From Poecilobothrus nobilitatus (taxonomy: Eukaryota; Arthropoda; Insecta; Diptera; Dolichopodidae): a DNA stretch of 64,000 bases. Below, piece by piece: positions 1 through 11,455 of this stretch. The notes beneath the pieces were generated by a model. The model saw only the letters and a list, made by a program, of their open reading frames with translations, searched no databases and was not told the origin of the DNA. The stretch is taken from contig OX352774.1 in assembly GCA_947095535.1 (NCBI GenBank), forward strand, positions 173,846,200-173,910,199, given 5' to 3'. Positions within the stretch are counted from its first letter, which is position 1; the number at the start of each line of letters is the position of its first letter. Made by a program: the position numbers and the translations under genes.

Positions 1-2540
1 TAAATAGTTTAATTATTTTTCATTAATAAATTTAATTTTATTCAATTTTCTTTAATTAAATATTAATTACTATTTTTAAGTTTTCTTCTTTTACTGTTTT
101 TTCTTAAATTAAACATTTATAATTTAATTATATACTCATTCATATCATATCTATGCATAATTAAAATTTCAATTTAAAAAAAAAAATAATAATAATAATA
201 ACTGTAATAAAAAACTAAAAGTTATTATAATTTCCCATAACTATCACTTTTAGTTAATTAAACTTTCTCCAATTTTCATTTAAACTGATTGCAATATTTT
301 CTGCATAACTTAAACATTATCTGATCAGAAAACAGTAGCTGTAAAAGGCATAAAATATAGTAGCAAATAATAAATGGCAGCAGTAACCATTTAGCAAACA
401 TACAATTATGTATATTACAATGTAATGTCCTAACAGAAACAGGGTGTCGAAAAAAATTATAAAAATATTTAAATCGTTATTTTTTAACATTTTTTTTGTA
501 TCGTATTTAAACAATCATTTTAATTTATGAACGGGGTTGAATAAAACAAATGCCGAATACTAGTCTACTTTTTCAAAAATATAAAATTTTAAGGCAATTA
601 TATGATTGTAAGATATTGTAGTATAATTACCGTGGAATGTAAACGTATGTAATCCATACATACGATTCAAATAATTTTCGAAGATGAAAATTGAATGTAT
701 CAAATCACTTTGAGGGTATCAAATCACTCAATACCAATGCGTCTCCACTAACGAGAGGTCTCAAAAATTATTAATATCAATGAGTCTCAAAACTTGTAAA
801 CACCATGTACATAATTTTTATTTTTAACAAAAATTTTTTCTAATGATATGCCGCACGAAGTCATCAATCTACTGAAAAATCAAATCACTCGGGAAATTTC
901 CCTTTTAAATCACTCTTTGAAGGTTACAATTAAACAATTCACTAATCTACAGTTATTTTGCTTTAACGATTTTACTCTACATTTAAAAAGCATAAAAATA
1001 AAAAAATAAGTGAACAAAAAAAAGAAGCAAAAACTGCTATATTTTCTTTAAAACGAAAGGAAAAACCCTTTTTGTTTTTTTTTGTTGCACATGAAATTCA
1101 AATTTTAATGCAATCAGTTCCAATAAAATAAAAACTAGAAAAAAATAAAATTTTAAGTCACGAATTTTCCTTTCAATGTTTTGCTTTTTTTTTATTTTTT
1201 TTTTTAATTTTCTTATTCAATCGATCAACACAAAAAAAAAAATTTGCATATGTGAATTTTCTTTCCATTATATTTACTATACTTACTATATTTACTATAT
1301 ATATATTTTTTTTTTTAATTTTTTCTATTTTTCTTTTGCTTATTTTTCTGTTTAAAATTAAAAACAACAATGAATTGTTTAAATTGTTGTTGGATATACA
1401 TTAAGATTAGGATTTAGAAGCATTTGATGAAAAATCAACCAACGATCAACCAGTGATATTTTGATTCACTTTTTTTCAAATTATTTTAAAAAATTTTCTT
1501 TTGATAAAAATCAATTTATAAGCTGCAATGACCATCACAAGTATATGAATACAGAGGTTTCTGAAGGAGGCTGCATAATAATTCAGAAGTAAGCTTTAAT
1601 AAAAATATGGGAAATTTTGCTTAATAATTTAATTGAAAGCTCTTTACCGAAAATGATTTCAGAGATGGTTTAAAAATATTTGTAGCTATCTTAAGGTGAA
1701 GATGATAGAATTAATAGCATAAAATTTCTTTTTTTTAAATATATGCCTTACAAAATTACATTAATACAATAACTGTTCCTACAAAATAATTAATTCTTGG
1801 ACAACTCGATATTTAAAGACATCAATAAAACAGGATAATAAGCATTTGTGAAAATAAAATAGAACTAATATATTGTTCCTATGGGTAACGAATATCGAAA
1901 AATAAATTTGTGATTACAAAGGCTTCATGAAACGACATTTGTCTTCAAGGTTGTAACATATCCTGCGAATGATGTACACCTATCAATAAAAATAACAAAA
2001 TTACTCCTGCACATCATGTATAAAGATAAATAAATAAAATCAGTAATAAATTTCTTGCACATTATAATATTTCTTCAAAATATCCCCCCAAACTTTTCGC
2101 TTCATACACCTTAATTGTAAATTTCTAAAATCTCACTTTCAAAAGCTTCCTTACCCCTGTCTAATCACTGAAACCAAACTTTACATTTGTATTAAATGTT
2201 CAATCCTAAAGTTTCATTTTAAAGGGAAGTAGTAACTCTGAGCAACTTATAATGTTTTCCACCAACCCTCATAAAAAATAATAAGTTTAGATATCGATAG
2301 CTTCATGTTTTATCAGACAAACTCTATTAAAAACTATACTAATATCGACTGTGTACAGTGTATAGCTGGACATAGTCCTGCGAGAATTTGAATAGCCATA
2401 ATCCTAATAATGAACCAAAAGTTTATAATGTGGTGAGAGATATCAATTAGTTTTTTAGTTATTGTATTAAACTAACATCACTATATCCTTGGATTAAGGA
2501 AAATGTCTTATACAAATGTTTTTTCTGATACTACATAGTT
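1..2540. other. AT-rich non-coding stretch
   Basis: No recognisable gene. It holds a short (TAA)n run near 183-201, T runs near 1188-1207, and a small array of TTTACTATA-like units near 1271-1300. Four exact copies of AAATCACT lie at 702, 721, 882 and 907, the first two inside a 19-bp direct duplication. A candidate small + exon at 1523-1588 is listed separately. Open frames of 60-75 codons here are rich in K, N, I and F and look like chance. Confidence 0.6.
1523..1588 (+). other. candidate small exon (weak)
   Basis: A 66-nt islet of about 38% G+C in a background near 20%. It is preceded by AG at 1521-1522, after a T-rich stretch, and followed by the donor-like AA|GTAAGC. One frame is open throughout and reads CNDHHKYMNTEVSEGGC then IIIQ, with one base of a split codon before it and two after, so both flanking introns would be phase 2. 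The polypyrimidine tract is not adjacent to the AG, which weakens the call. I do not recognise the peptide. It could equally be chance sequence. Confidence 0.15.
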
Positions 2541-2770
2541 TTTATACCCGTACGATAAGGATCGGGTATATTAAAATTGCTCCTCCGTTTGTAACACCTT
2601 GAAATAAGCTAGCTAGATATACCTTCAAAGGTATGGATCGGATTAGAAAAATATTCTTACAACAATTTGTAGGTTCCCTATTTTTTTTGGTTGAGATCCG
2701 ACCACAACTTCGGGTAGCTCTCGAACACCTAACTTTTAGATCCCCACATTTTTTTTGAAATAGAGACATG
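2541..2770 (-). repeat. RepB terminal segment
   Basis: This is the end of a dispersed repeat I call RepB. It begins with ATACCCGTACGATAAGG followed by CGGGTAT, which can fold into a short hairpin, then a T-rich stretch, a block related to GTTACAAACG read in reverse, and a block related to AGCTCGACTTC. The same blocks in the same order end the copies at 44.1-44.9 kb and 54.0-54.4 kb. The layout resembles the terminal hairpin region of DINE-1/Helentron-type repeats of flies, but that is an analogy, not a proven assignment. It directly abuts a RepA copy. Confidence 0.55.
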
Positions 2771-2820
2771 CAATTTTAACTGCTGATAGATAACATAAAA
2801 ATATTAATTTTATAATTTAC

Positions 2821-3818
2821 AACTTTTTTTTGTAGGCCCATCCGTTACGGAGCTACAGCTCCTCAAACTTTTAAATAGCCCTATTTTTAAATGCATATGT
2901 CTCATGTTCTACTTAAGATTTTTTCAATCAGAAAACGTCATTCGACAGGTATTTTTTTTAAATTTATAAAGTATCAAAATTGTACAATTTTTTTAAATTT
3001 AGTATTTAAATTTACCGTTATATGAAAACCAAATTTTGCATGATTTTTCTACCCTCATAACTCCGGAACGCTTTCAAATAGGGACTTGCAATTTTGAGAG
3101 CAGAAAGAACTCTTAGAATTAGTATAAGTTTGCTCAGAAATTTTTTTTGAACCACCCCCTGTTTATGTTTACCATTAACACCTTTAACTTAGGCACCTGT
3201 ACACATTTTTCTTCGGCAAGACAAAAAAATTAAAGATCCAGTAAAATATTTGTACGTGTGTTAATGGTTTTTTTTTAATTGTATAGGGTTCCTAAGTTAC
3301 AGCCCCCCAAAATTTCAAAAAACCCCTATTTTTAGATGTATATATCTCAGGTTCTGTGTAGTAGTTTTACAATCTAAAAACACTAGAAGACCGGAATTTT
3401 TGTTATCTCCATAAGACAATATCAAAATTATGCAATAGTTTGTAATTTACTATTTAAATTTACCGTTATGTTAAAACCAAATTTTGCATGATATTTCTTT
3501 CTTCATAACTCCGGCACGTTTTGAGATAGGAATCTGAAATTTTGAGATAAGAAAGAACTTTTAGAATTAGTTTAAGTTTCCTCAGAAAATTTTTTGGTAG
3601 CGCCACCTCTTTAAGAGTTATTACTCCTCAAAAATTGAAAATTTGCTATTTTCAGGCACCTGTAACTTAGGCAACTGTAAAAATTTTTCCTCGGCAAGAC
3701 ATGAAAATTAAAGGTTCAATAATATATTTTTACGTATGTTAACGGGTTTTTTTAATTATATAGTGTTCCGGACTTACAGCCTCTCAAAATTCAAGAAAAG
3801 TCAATTCTTCACATTTTT
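2821..3818 (-). repeat. RepA copy 1
   Basis: About 1 kb of a dispersed repeat (RepA) in reverse orientation. It contains two diverged internal modules of roughly 0.5 kb. Each has a block like CTCATAACTCCGG, a block GAATTAGT then AAGTTT, and a TTACGGAGCTACAGC or GACTTACAGCCTC block. The same text, reverse complemented, is found at 5385-6210, 27376-27900, 35063-35590 and 50135-50920. No open frame of note, so it looks non-autonomous. It sits between the RepB end at 2541 and a stretch whose far side (about 4103-4117) carries the inverse of the RepB start, TCGTACGGGTATC, so the composite may span 2541-4117. Confidence 0.7.
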
Positions 3819-5384
3819 TATACCGTACGATAAATAATTTATACATATGTATAGTATAAATTTTTAAACTTAGGCATTATACATTTGCTGCTTAGTATTA
3901 AATGGTACTATAGCATATTAAGAAAAGTTAGATAGATAATCGTTATTCGGAAGGTTAGAATCTGCTTTTGAAGAATGTATAAACATATAGTTTGAATATA
4001 TGTACAACCCACAGTTCTAGAAATTATAAAATTTCACCCAAATTATTTTAAAATACTAAAAAATTAAAAAAAATAATATTATAAGCAGAGTGAGCATACT
4101 AACGGGTCGTACGGGTATCTAAGAGTTGACAAAGGCAACTGTATTCTTTCTCGTTTTTATTGACTTGAAAGTTTGATAGTTCCGCTCCATTTCAAAGCAA
4201 AAAAAATTTCTTTTTACACTGTGCCCATACCCATTTACATATGATACCCACTGTACACGAATAGGAGGGGATATATTGTTCCAATATTGTTATTTTAATG
4301 TTTTATCATTTTAATGTTTATTTTATATGTATTTACAAAAAAAAATTTTTGTTTTCTTTAATTTATTGCAAATCAATCAAATTCGAACAATTTCGAAATA
4401 TTATTCGAGATATATAACATTATTGAAACAAACAGTTGTTTTTAACCGTTTTTAACCGTTAAACCGAAAAATAAACGTTTCTATCAATTATTAATGAATT
4501 CTGATTTTGTTTCTTCCTAATAATTTGAAATTAAATTCAAAATAACTTTTTTTTTTTAGGAAATTAATATTAGATATAAAAATTGAATAAAAATGAAAGT
4601 AAATTAAAAACAAAATTAACTAATAGAATTTCAGAACTAGAAATTTAAAATATTGATTCAATTTTATTTTTTCGTTTACATTTTTTTATATCCTGGATGA
4701 TCGATTCTAATCTCTCAAGACATAAAGAAATAAAACTTAAAAAACGGTGGAAAATGCCTAAATGCCTAAAAAAAAACAAATATTGCAATACAACACATTT
4801 TTATTAACACTACGATCTTAAAGAACTTAAAAAATAAATATAAAATCCTTTTTGGTCTGCCCATCATATTGACACTATCTTTAAAGACTGAAATTTCCGT
4901 CATATCAAAATTTAAAGGCTGTAAATTTAAGTGATTCGCAATTTAAAAAAAAAAGCGATTAGTTTATAATTTCTTATATTTTATTTTTTTTAAAGTAAAA
5001 TTAATTAGAAAGAAAAAAGCAACAAATAAATAAAATCAGATCATCCATTTCTTATTAGAATCATTTTAAGACATTTGAAAAAATTTATTGAGGAAACAAA
5101 ATTTAAGTTTCATTTTCTTTCTAATTTTTATTGCATCGCGTCATTTACCACGCGTTTTTTTATTATAAATATGCGCAAAGCGTATATTCAAAAGTAAATC
5201 CACAATATTTTTTTCTATATATTTTTCAATCTGATATGATGAAATTATAGATAGATCTCTTGAAGTTTTTATTTATTGTCTAATGAACGCAAGGAAAATA
5301 AATTTATTTTCTTAAATATATAGGCAATAAAATTCAAAATAGAAAATTCTAAATCAATAAAAAATTTTTAGTATCTTTTATATA
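3819..5384. other. AT-rich non-coding stretch
   Basis: No gene seen. It holds ACCGTACGATAA at about 3830 and TCGTACGGGTATC at about 4105, both related to RepB ends, and a direct duplication of GTTTTTAACC near 4437-4457. The rest is low-complexity A/T. Confidence 0.55.
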
Positions 5385-6210
5385 AAAACAAGGTAGAATG
5401 TAAACCAACGGTTTTTAAAAGCGCACATTTCCAAAACTCAATACAAACTGTTTATAATTGTGACCTGCCACAAAAATTTGAAAATTTCATGTAATAAGAA
5501 AAAAAGTGAAAATAGGACATTTTTGAAATTTTGAGGGGCCGTAAGTCCGGAATCGTATATAACTAAGAAAAGCCGTTAACACACGTAAAAATATATTATT
5601 GAACCTTTAATTTTCATGTATTGCCGAAGAAAAATTTGTACAGGTGCCTAAGTTACAGGTGTCTAAAAATAGCAAATTTTCAATTTTTGAGGCGCATTAA
5701 CTCTTAAAGAGGGGGTGTTACCAAAAAATTTTCTGAGGAAACTTATACTAATTCTAAAAGTTCTTTCTTGTCTCAAAATTTCAGGTTCCTATCTAAAGGG
5801 GTGCCGGAGTTATGAAAAAAGAAATTTCATGCAAAATTTGGTTTTCACATAACGGTAAATTTAAATACTAAATTTAAAAAAATTGTATAATTTTGATATT
5901 AATTTAGAAAGATAAAAGAAATACCTGTCGAATGACGTTTTCAGATTGAAAAAATCTTAAGCAGAACATAAGATATATGCATTTAAAAATAGGGCTTTTT
6001 CAAAGTTTGAGGGGCTGTAGCTCCGTAATGGGGGGGGCTACATGAAAAAGTTGTTCCACAAAATTATTTTTTTTATGAGACCTACCTATGGTTAAAATCT
6101 TTTTTCTCTATCTTTAACGGTGTAGAAGTTTTGTAAACAGACGGACGGACGGACGGACAGAGTGAAACTAATAAGCACATTTTTTCAAAATTTTTTTGGA
6201 AATGTGCTAA
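5385..6210 (+). repeat. RepA copy 2
   Basis: RepA in forward orientation. It begins AAAACAAGGTAGAATG, matching the starts at 27373, 35063 and 50133. It runs through the modules seen in copy 1 and ends with a GACGGACGGACGGAC run, then GTGAAACTAATAAGC, then a hairpin-forming AGCACATTT with AAATGTGCT, followed by AAC. It is an inverted partner of copy 1, 1.6 kb away. No coding capacity seen. Confidence 0.75.
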
Positions 6211-6890
6211 CAAGAGTTGAAAAGTTTTTAATAAAAAAAAAATAGAAAGTTTTAGTAAGCATTTTGGAAAAAAAAGAAAAGATAAAATTTGTCGCAAGCC
6301 AACAATTTGTCACCTAACAAAATTATTAAATAAATAGAGTCTTTTCATTCTTATCATCAGACAAATTTTAGTATTCATAAAGGAAATTCTCTTTAAGAAA
6401 AACGAAAAACTTAATTAGGTTTTAATTTATTTAACTTTTCATTGGTAGGTATAATTTTCCACCATATACATATTTTCCTTTTTTATATTGAATTTTAACT
6501 CTGATTTTAATAAAGTAAATCAAATGCTGAAAGAAGGAAATAAGGATATTACAAATTTTTTTTTGTATATATTTTGAAATTCAATCAAATTATGGGCTTA
6601 ATTTTCATGATTTCATTTAAAGATGATTTGATTCCATAAGAGACTTGAAAAACATTTAAACTTTGCAAATCATTTATAAATAAGTACACATATTTAAAAT
6701 TTCAATCTCACAACGTAAAGTATTTCTTTTTTTATTCTCATTTTCTTAATGGTTGGTTGGGTGGTTTAACTAGACAGCATTCTATCTTAGAGAGCACGAA
6801 TAGCGCACAGATGAAGTTCTGTTTCGATACCACTACTTATATATCTTATATGTCAACTATACTCTATAACGAAACCGTATAGTGTTTTTT
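6211..6890. other. AT-rich non-coding stretch with a GC-richer end
   Basis: Nothing recognisable up to about 6740. From about 6745 to 6870 base composition rises, with GGTTGGTTGGGTGG and blocks such as GAGAGCACGAATAGCGCAC. This directly precedes a LINE 3' tail and may be part of another decayed repeat. I could not assign it. Confidence 0.4.
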
Positions 6891-6892
6891 CT

Positions 6893-7105
6893 CCTCTAAA
6901 GGAGGTGGAAATCTTCCAAATACACCAAGAATTCGCCCTTGGTAGTGTAAATCCATCTTCGCATTTAGTCAATATAATGGGATAAAATCCCTATCTGTTA
7001 ACGCAGTATATTGGCTAGGAAGTAGGGATAGGAAAGGATTGGAGAATAGGATGCAAAAATATTGAATCGGGATTGGGTCTGTAAGGAAACAATAAATCCT
7101 CCTTT
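6893..7105 (-). mobile_element. LINE 3' UTR fragment
   Basis: Read on the minus strand this is a LINE 3' untranslated tail. It runs from a block containing CCAATATACTGCGTTAAC and ACACTACCAAGGGCG to GGAAGATTTCCACCTCC, then an A-rich end. The same blocks in the same order occur at 19672-19905 and, more decayed, at 63625-63760. It has no coding part left. The poly-A side faces lower coordinates, so the element is antisense to + strand transcription. Confidence 0.6.
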
Positions 7106-7156
7106 TATTATTACTATTTTTCTAACAGTGACAATAGCCGTTACAACAGTTACAAT

Positions 7157-7400
7157 ACAACACGCAGTAGTATATAACACCTTCCTGCTTGGGGTAATTA
7201 TTGAAGCCAACCTCACTGTCACTATAGCAGGTATTATTGTTGATATTTATTATTTCTTAATATTGTTATTTACTACAGACAGATATTACTTTACTTACTT
7301 TACTACAGTACTTTACTACAGACACTATTACTTACTTTACTACAGAGTCAGAGCCATCAGTGGATAACAACGTACAGTAGTATATAACACCTTCATGCAT
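7157..7400 (+). repeat. direct repeats with an internal minisatellite
   Basis: The 20-mer CAGTAGTATATAACACCTTC occurs exactly at 7165-7184 and again at 7375-7394, 210 bp apart. Between them, about 7262-7350, is a degenerate array of CTTACTTTACTACAGA-like units. A 101-codon + open frame crosses the array and is probably a by-product of the repeat. The pair of direct repeats may be flanking copies of a larger repeat unit. Confidence 0.6.
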
Positions 7401-7435
7401 AATATAGCCAAAAATAGTTCCACAGTAGCAACTTT

Positions 7436-7575
7436 TATTATTATTATTATTATTATTATTACGACATACATTATTACGATATAAAACTAATATATGTTTT
7501 TTATTTATATGACCTGATCGGGGTTTGAACCCAAAACCCTTCGATTGAAAGGATGTCGACTTAACCACTACCTCA
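7436..7575 (-). mobile_element. SINE2 tRNA-like head (fragment)
   Basis: A (TTA)n tract at about 7436-7460 is followed by a tRNA-like block in reverse. On the minus strand it reads GGTAGTGGTTAAG, then a CCTTTC/GAAGG hairpin arm, then GGGTTCAAACCCC and GGTCATATAAAT. The same order is found at 30.33 and 35.6 kb on the + strand. GGGTTCAAACCCC is a good pol III B-box. The conserved 3' body seen in the other copies (the AGATGGCG block) is missing. Confidence 0.6.
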
Positions 7576-7599
7576 TGACTCAGAAAAACAGTTGTAGAA

Positions 7600-7870
7600 A
7601 TTAAATTAATTTTTCTATTTTACTTTCGAATAACAGTTTCAGATCTGTGAAGATAACGGAAATCCAGATTTTTAGTTCTGCCCAGACTAGGGCCGAAGAT
7701 TCACTAAGAAAGATAGTTAGAGTTTATTTAATTCGTTCTTCTTTGCGACACCTACAATGTGTATTGTAAGGAATACCCATTGTGGCTATATGGATTTGTA
7801 CCAGCCAGTGACACGTAATTAACACTACGTCTTTAGCAGTATTAACTACTTTTAGATTAGGAGTTGTTAC
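7600..7870. other. unassigned GC-richer segment
   Basis: About 270 bp with composition nearer 40% G+C. It includes GACTAGGGCCGAAGATTC, TTCGTTCTTCTTTGCGACAC and CCAGCCAGTGACACG. All six frames are interrupted. The contrast with the flanks suggests a decayed mobile element or exon remnant. I do not recognise it. Confidence 0.3.
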
Positions 7871-9128
7871 GTTTTTTTTTTTTTAAAGTGAACAATATCT
7901 TTCAAACTATCCCACATAGATTTTTCAGTTGATAGAAATTGTGAGGAAATGTACCTATATCTTTTTCTATAATAATTCTAAATTTTAGAACGGCACTTTT
8001 TTGTAAAACTATGATTTAAGGGAAAATTTTAGTATCTTCTTAAAATTATGGTATATGTATATGTTGTAATAAATAAAAAAAAAGTTTATAATATTATCGT
8101 AAGCGCCATTTCTCTGCTAAGATTAAAATTTATATTTCTTTCTTTTAATTGTTGAGATATGGCTTTATTAACGTAATAAAGGTATGTCCTTTTACTATCT
8201 GAATGAATTTTATTTTAGTTTAATTCTAGATGATATAAAATTCCTTTTAATATCAAATTAAAAGAATTTTATGATTTAGATAAGAATGAAAATAGAAATG
8301 AAAGCTAATAAAAATACTATAGAGACGTTTTAAAGAATTTTATTATCATAATATGTACATAATATTATACAAAACGTTTTCTCAATGTTATTAATTCTAT
8401 TTAATATAAAATTGAAGAAAAAAACGATATAGTGCAGCTAAACCAAATAAAAAAAATGAAAATTCGAAAATTTATTAATATCCTTTAATATACTTTCAAG
8501 AAAATCATTTTAGGATATGGTACAGAATTAACCCATAATCTTTGTAATTTTATTTTATGGTATACCATACCATGGACTATGGACTCAACAACTATTCGTT
8601 TATTATAATTATACCTAATTTTTTTTTTTTTTTTTAACTCAAATTAAGTGCTAAATATATTAAAGTTTAAGATATTTAATAATTTATAAGATAATTTTAT
8701 TTAAAACCTTTATTTTTTAATCCTTTTTTTCAATGCAGATTGGAATCATGTTAAAAACTAAAGCATTTATTAAAAACCCTTATTTTTATAAGTAAATAAT
8801 ATGATTTTTTTTTATTTCTATTCTGATTAAAATTAAAGTACCATCATAATTTGAAAATAAAACGTAAAAATAAATAAGATAAAATCATATACAGCAAATA
8901 TCTTATCAATTTTACAGCAAATATCTTTCAATTTTAATTTTAATTTTTAATGGTATGGATTCGATATTTTTGGTAATGCTGGTACTTGTGTTCTTTGTTC
9001 AATTACAAATGTATAGATTTGCAGATGTATTAACATTAATTTTAATTCCAATTATACGTATCAGTATATATGTCACGATTTGGCGCGTTTTCAAAACAAT
9101 TGAAATGCATGATAAATAATTTAAAATA
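7871..9128. other. AT-rich non-coding stretch
   Basis: No gene or named repeat seen. It holds T runs near 7869-7884 and 8620-8636 and a small duplication around CATGGACTATGGACTC near 8570. It ends in the T run that is the poly-A of the next LINE. Confidence 0.55.
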
Positions 9129-9530
9129 AATTTTTTTTTTTTTTTTTTTTACGAGGGACGGTGGAAAACATCAAAAGTCACTCAAAAGAACTGCACGAGG
9201 TTCCTCTGAGTAGTGTTGGACTCTAACCAACCAAAACCACTCCCTTTAAAACCAAACTATAGGATTGGACCTTTAATACATAATCATGTACAGCTTGGTT
9301 TTGGGGAAAAGGATGGGGGAAGGATTACTTGGGTGTTTGAATATAGGAAAATTAAGATTATGGAGGATGAAGTGAAAAATTTGGATAGTTATTTTGAAGA
9401 AGGATGTTAGTGTTCTTCTTGAATTTCGATATATCGTACACAAATGAATTACCAACTTTTGGGAACACATGTGCGAGCAGAAGGTTCCATAAATGCGACG
9501 TGCGCATGACAAACGAATTTCCGAATGCTG
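9129..9530 (-). pseudogene. 5'-truncated LINE (ORF2 C-terminus and 3' UTR)
   Basis: On the minus strand, from about 9530 down, a frame reads NSFVMRTSHLWN and then VFPK. This is the pattern seen at the C-terminus of jockey/R1-like LINE ORF2 proteins (family form roughly F-RTSRLWNSLP then VFP). A stop follows about 40 codons later, then a 3' UTR sharing the GTGTTGGACTC and CCACTCCCTTT blocks with the LINE at 55 kb, then poly-A (T run at 9129-9150). Endonuclease and reverse transcriptase are missing, so this is a dead 5'-truncated copy. Confidence 0.7.
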
Positions 9531-9540
9531 TATTGTTTTT

Positions 9541-9590
9541 ATAATATTATATTATAATTATAAAAATAAATAATTATAATATTATTGTTT
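9541..9590. repeat. A/T palindrome
   Basis: The arms TAATATTATATTATAATTAT and ATAATTATAATATTATT are inverted around a short A-rich spacer. It can extrude a hairpin. It sits just beyond the 5' break of the LINE at 9129-9530. No known role. Confidence 0.5.
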
Positions 9591-9634
9591 GGTAAATATG
9601 AAGAGTTATTGATACACAATTAAGACAACTTACG

Positions 9635-9663
9635 TCCATTGCAATATCCGCGGATCTATCTCC
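9635..9663 (-). other. candidate 29-nt micro-exon
   Basis: On the minus strand a 29-nt GC-richer islet is bounded by TTGAATTTTCAG before and by GAC|GTAAGT after, both close to consensus splice sites. Two frames cross it. One reads DRSADIAMD in full codons after two bases of a split codon. It lies in an islet of about 90 bp that is richer in G+C than its surroundings. I do not recognise the peptide. It would belong to a minus-strand gene, opposite to the ratchet point at 24.58 kb. Confidence 0.2.
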
Positions 9664-10669
9664 TGAAAATTCAATCATTGTAAGCTTTTTGCAAAGCGCT
9701 GTGAGTCAATGATATATATGAGGAAAAAATTTCAGAGATATTCTTCTTTTGATTTCTAAACCAGGTTGTTCAAATAAAAGATGAAAAATTGCAACTCCTA
9801 CACTGCAAATTAGATAAATATTTAGCAAATTAGTTTTACTAATTTTAGCAAATTAGTTCAATATTTAAAAAATAAATCAAAATAGCACAAAAAATTCTAT
9901 TAAATCGCCATTTTCAGTAAAAAACATACATAATTTACTTTTTATTGTTCTTATCAAATTAAAAGCTTTCTAGAAAAAAAAGCGTAGATATAAAATTTTT
10001 TTTTTACTAGAGGTCATTTGCAGTTCCGCATTATTTTTGACCCCAAAATCAAAAAAAAACCTTAAAAGTAGTTAGGTAATCAATGAAATAAAAAATGCGC
10101 TTATCGTTCTACAAAGAAATTTTTTTTCCTCAAAAATATATATATACATATGTAGTTACTAGGTACCTACATTTTTTTTTTTTTTTTTACTAATACAATT
10201 TTAAATTAAACATTTTTTTTTTTTTAATGTAAATTTTATCCCAAAACCACAAGATAGACTGTAATTTCCCTAATAAAAAACCCCAAAAAAAAAAAAACAA
10301 AAACTAAATTAAATCTAAACCTAAACAACTAATTTAAGTCTACCTAAAAAAAAAAAAAAAAAAATAAATTAAAATTAATTCTTCAATTATCATCTGTACC
10401 TCTAATTCACCAGAACAAATTAAAGTTTAGATTAGAACAATACCATGACAAAACAAAATTTCAATCATAAAAATCCACCACCACGCTAATTTCATAGTTA
10501 GTTTTTTCTATTATTCTTAATTTTTTATTTTTTTCAAATTTTTTATACTTAAAATTCTCATTTCTTGTTGATTTTCAATTTGTTGTTTTTTTTATTTTTA
10601 TTTTTTTTTTGTTTTGGATCATCATCATGAAAATTACATCACACTGGAACCACAAAAATGCAAGAAATG

Positions 10670-10737
10670 ATTACTTAATAGATGATTGTGGTGGCGGCGG
10701 TGTCGTCGACGGTGTTAGCAATCTTAAACCATCTTTT
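10670..10737 (-). other. candidate terminal exon (weak)
   Basis: On the minus strand a T-rich tract ends in TTCAATAG at 10738, followed by a GC-rich islet with a (CCG/ACC)-rich core. Two frames are open to a stop. One reads KRWFKIANTVDD then TAATTIIY and stop, with nine consecutive C-ending codons. The other reads KDGLRLLTPSTTPPPPQSSIK and stop. C-ending codons favour the first as a real coding frame. No donor of quality follows, so it would be a last exon. I do not recognise either C-terminus. Confidence 0.2.
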
Positions 10738-11419
10738 CTATTGAAAAAAATAAAAATTTAGACGAAATAGGGAACAAAAATAAAGGAAATAAAATAAAAT
10801 TGTTACCGGTTGCTTAGTTGATCGGTTAGTTGTAAAAAATAGACACAAGGTGTCTCAAAATATAAGATATATAGATGATAATTACATGATCTTATTAGAA
10901 GGCTAAAGTATAAGAAAAAAGTTTTATTGGAAATATGCACTTAAAAATAAAAGAAGAATTGAAAAAAAATGGTTGAATTCTAATTTACAACGTTTTCCTT
11001 AAAAATTGTCTTCATGTAACGGTAAACGTTATAACAAAAAAATAGTTTAACTCGGCTTAAGAAACCCGTTATTTGATCTCTTTCATTCATTTAATTGTGC
11101 TTTTTATTACTTCATCTTAAGAAAAAACACCCTGTTTGTTTTTATTATGGTCGATTAGTATATAATTTTAGTTGAATTTATGAATGATAGCCTAATCGCT
11201 ATTACACGGTATGATAGTTTTTTCTTTTTTGTTTCCCTTTTTTTTTTTTTTGCGATGTAAAATGAATTTTTCGATTATTGACCTTTTGATAAAATTTTTT
11301 TTATTTTTCTTTTTATGTTTCATTCTTTTATAGTTTTTTCCTTTAGTATTTTTTATATCTAAAACTATTGTCACCTCATGATAGTCATCATCATCGGTGG
11401 TTAAATATTATAAGATAAT

Positions 11420-11455
11420 AATCACCAGGAGCGAACCGGGCAAATTATCTCTTCT
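11420..11455 (-). other. candidate exon islet (weak)
   Basis: On the minus strand a long T-rich tract ending TTTTATTTTAG precedes a 36-nt islet that reads ENRRDNLPGSLL. It is followed by CTG|GTGATT, a poor donor. The acceptor is strong but such tracts are common in this window. If spliced in phase 0 to the islet at 10737 it would continue as KRWFKIANTVDD. This is an inference, with no support beyond position and phase. Confidence 0.15.

Noticed and set aside
7062..7367. 101-codon + frame at 7.06 kb
   Set aside because: It runs from a LINE 3' tail (antisense) into a TTTACTACAGA minisatellite, so its openness follows from the repeat units.
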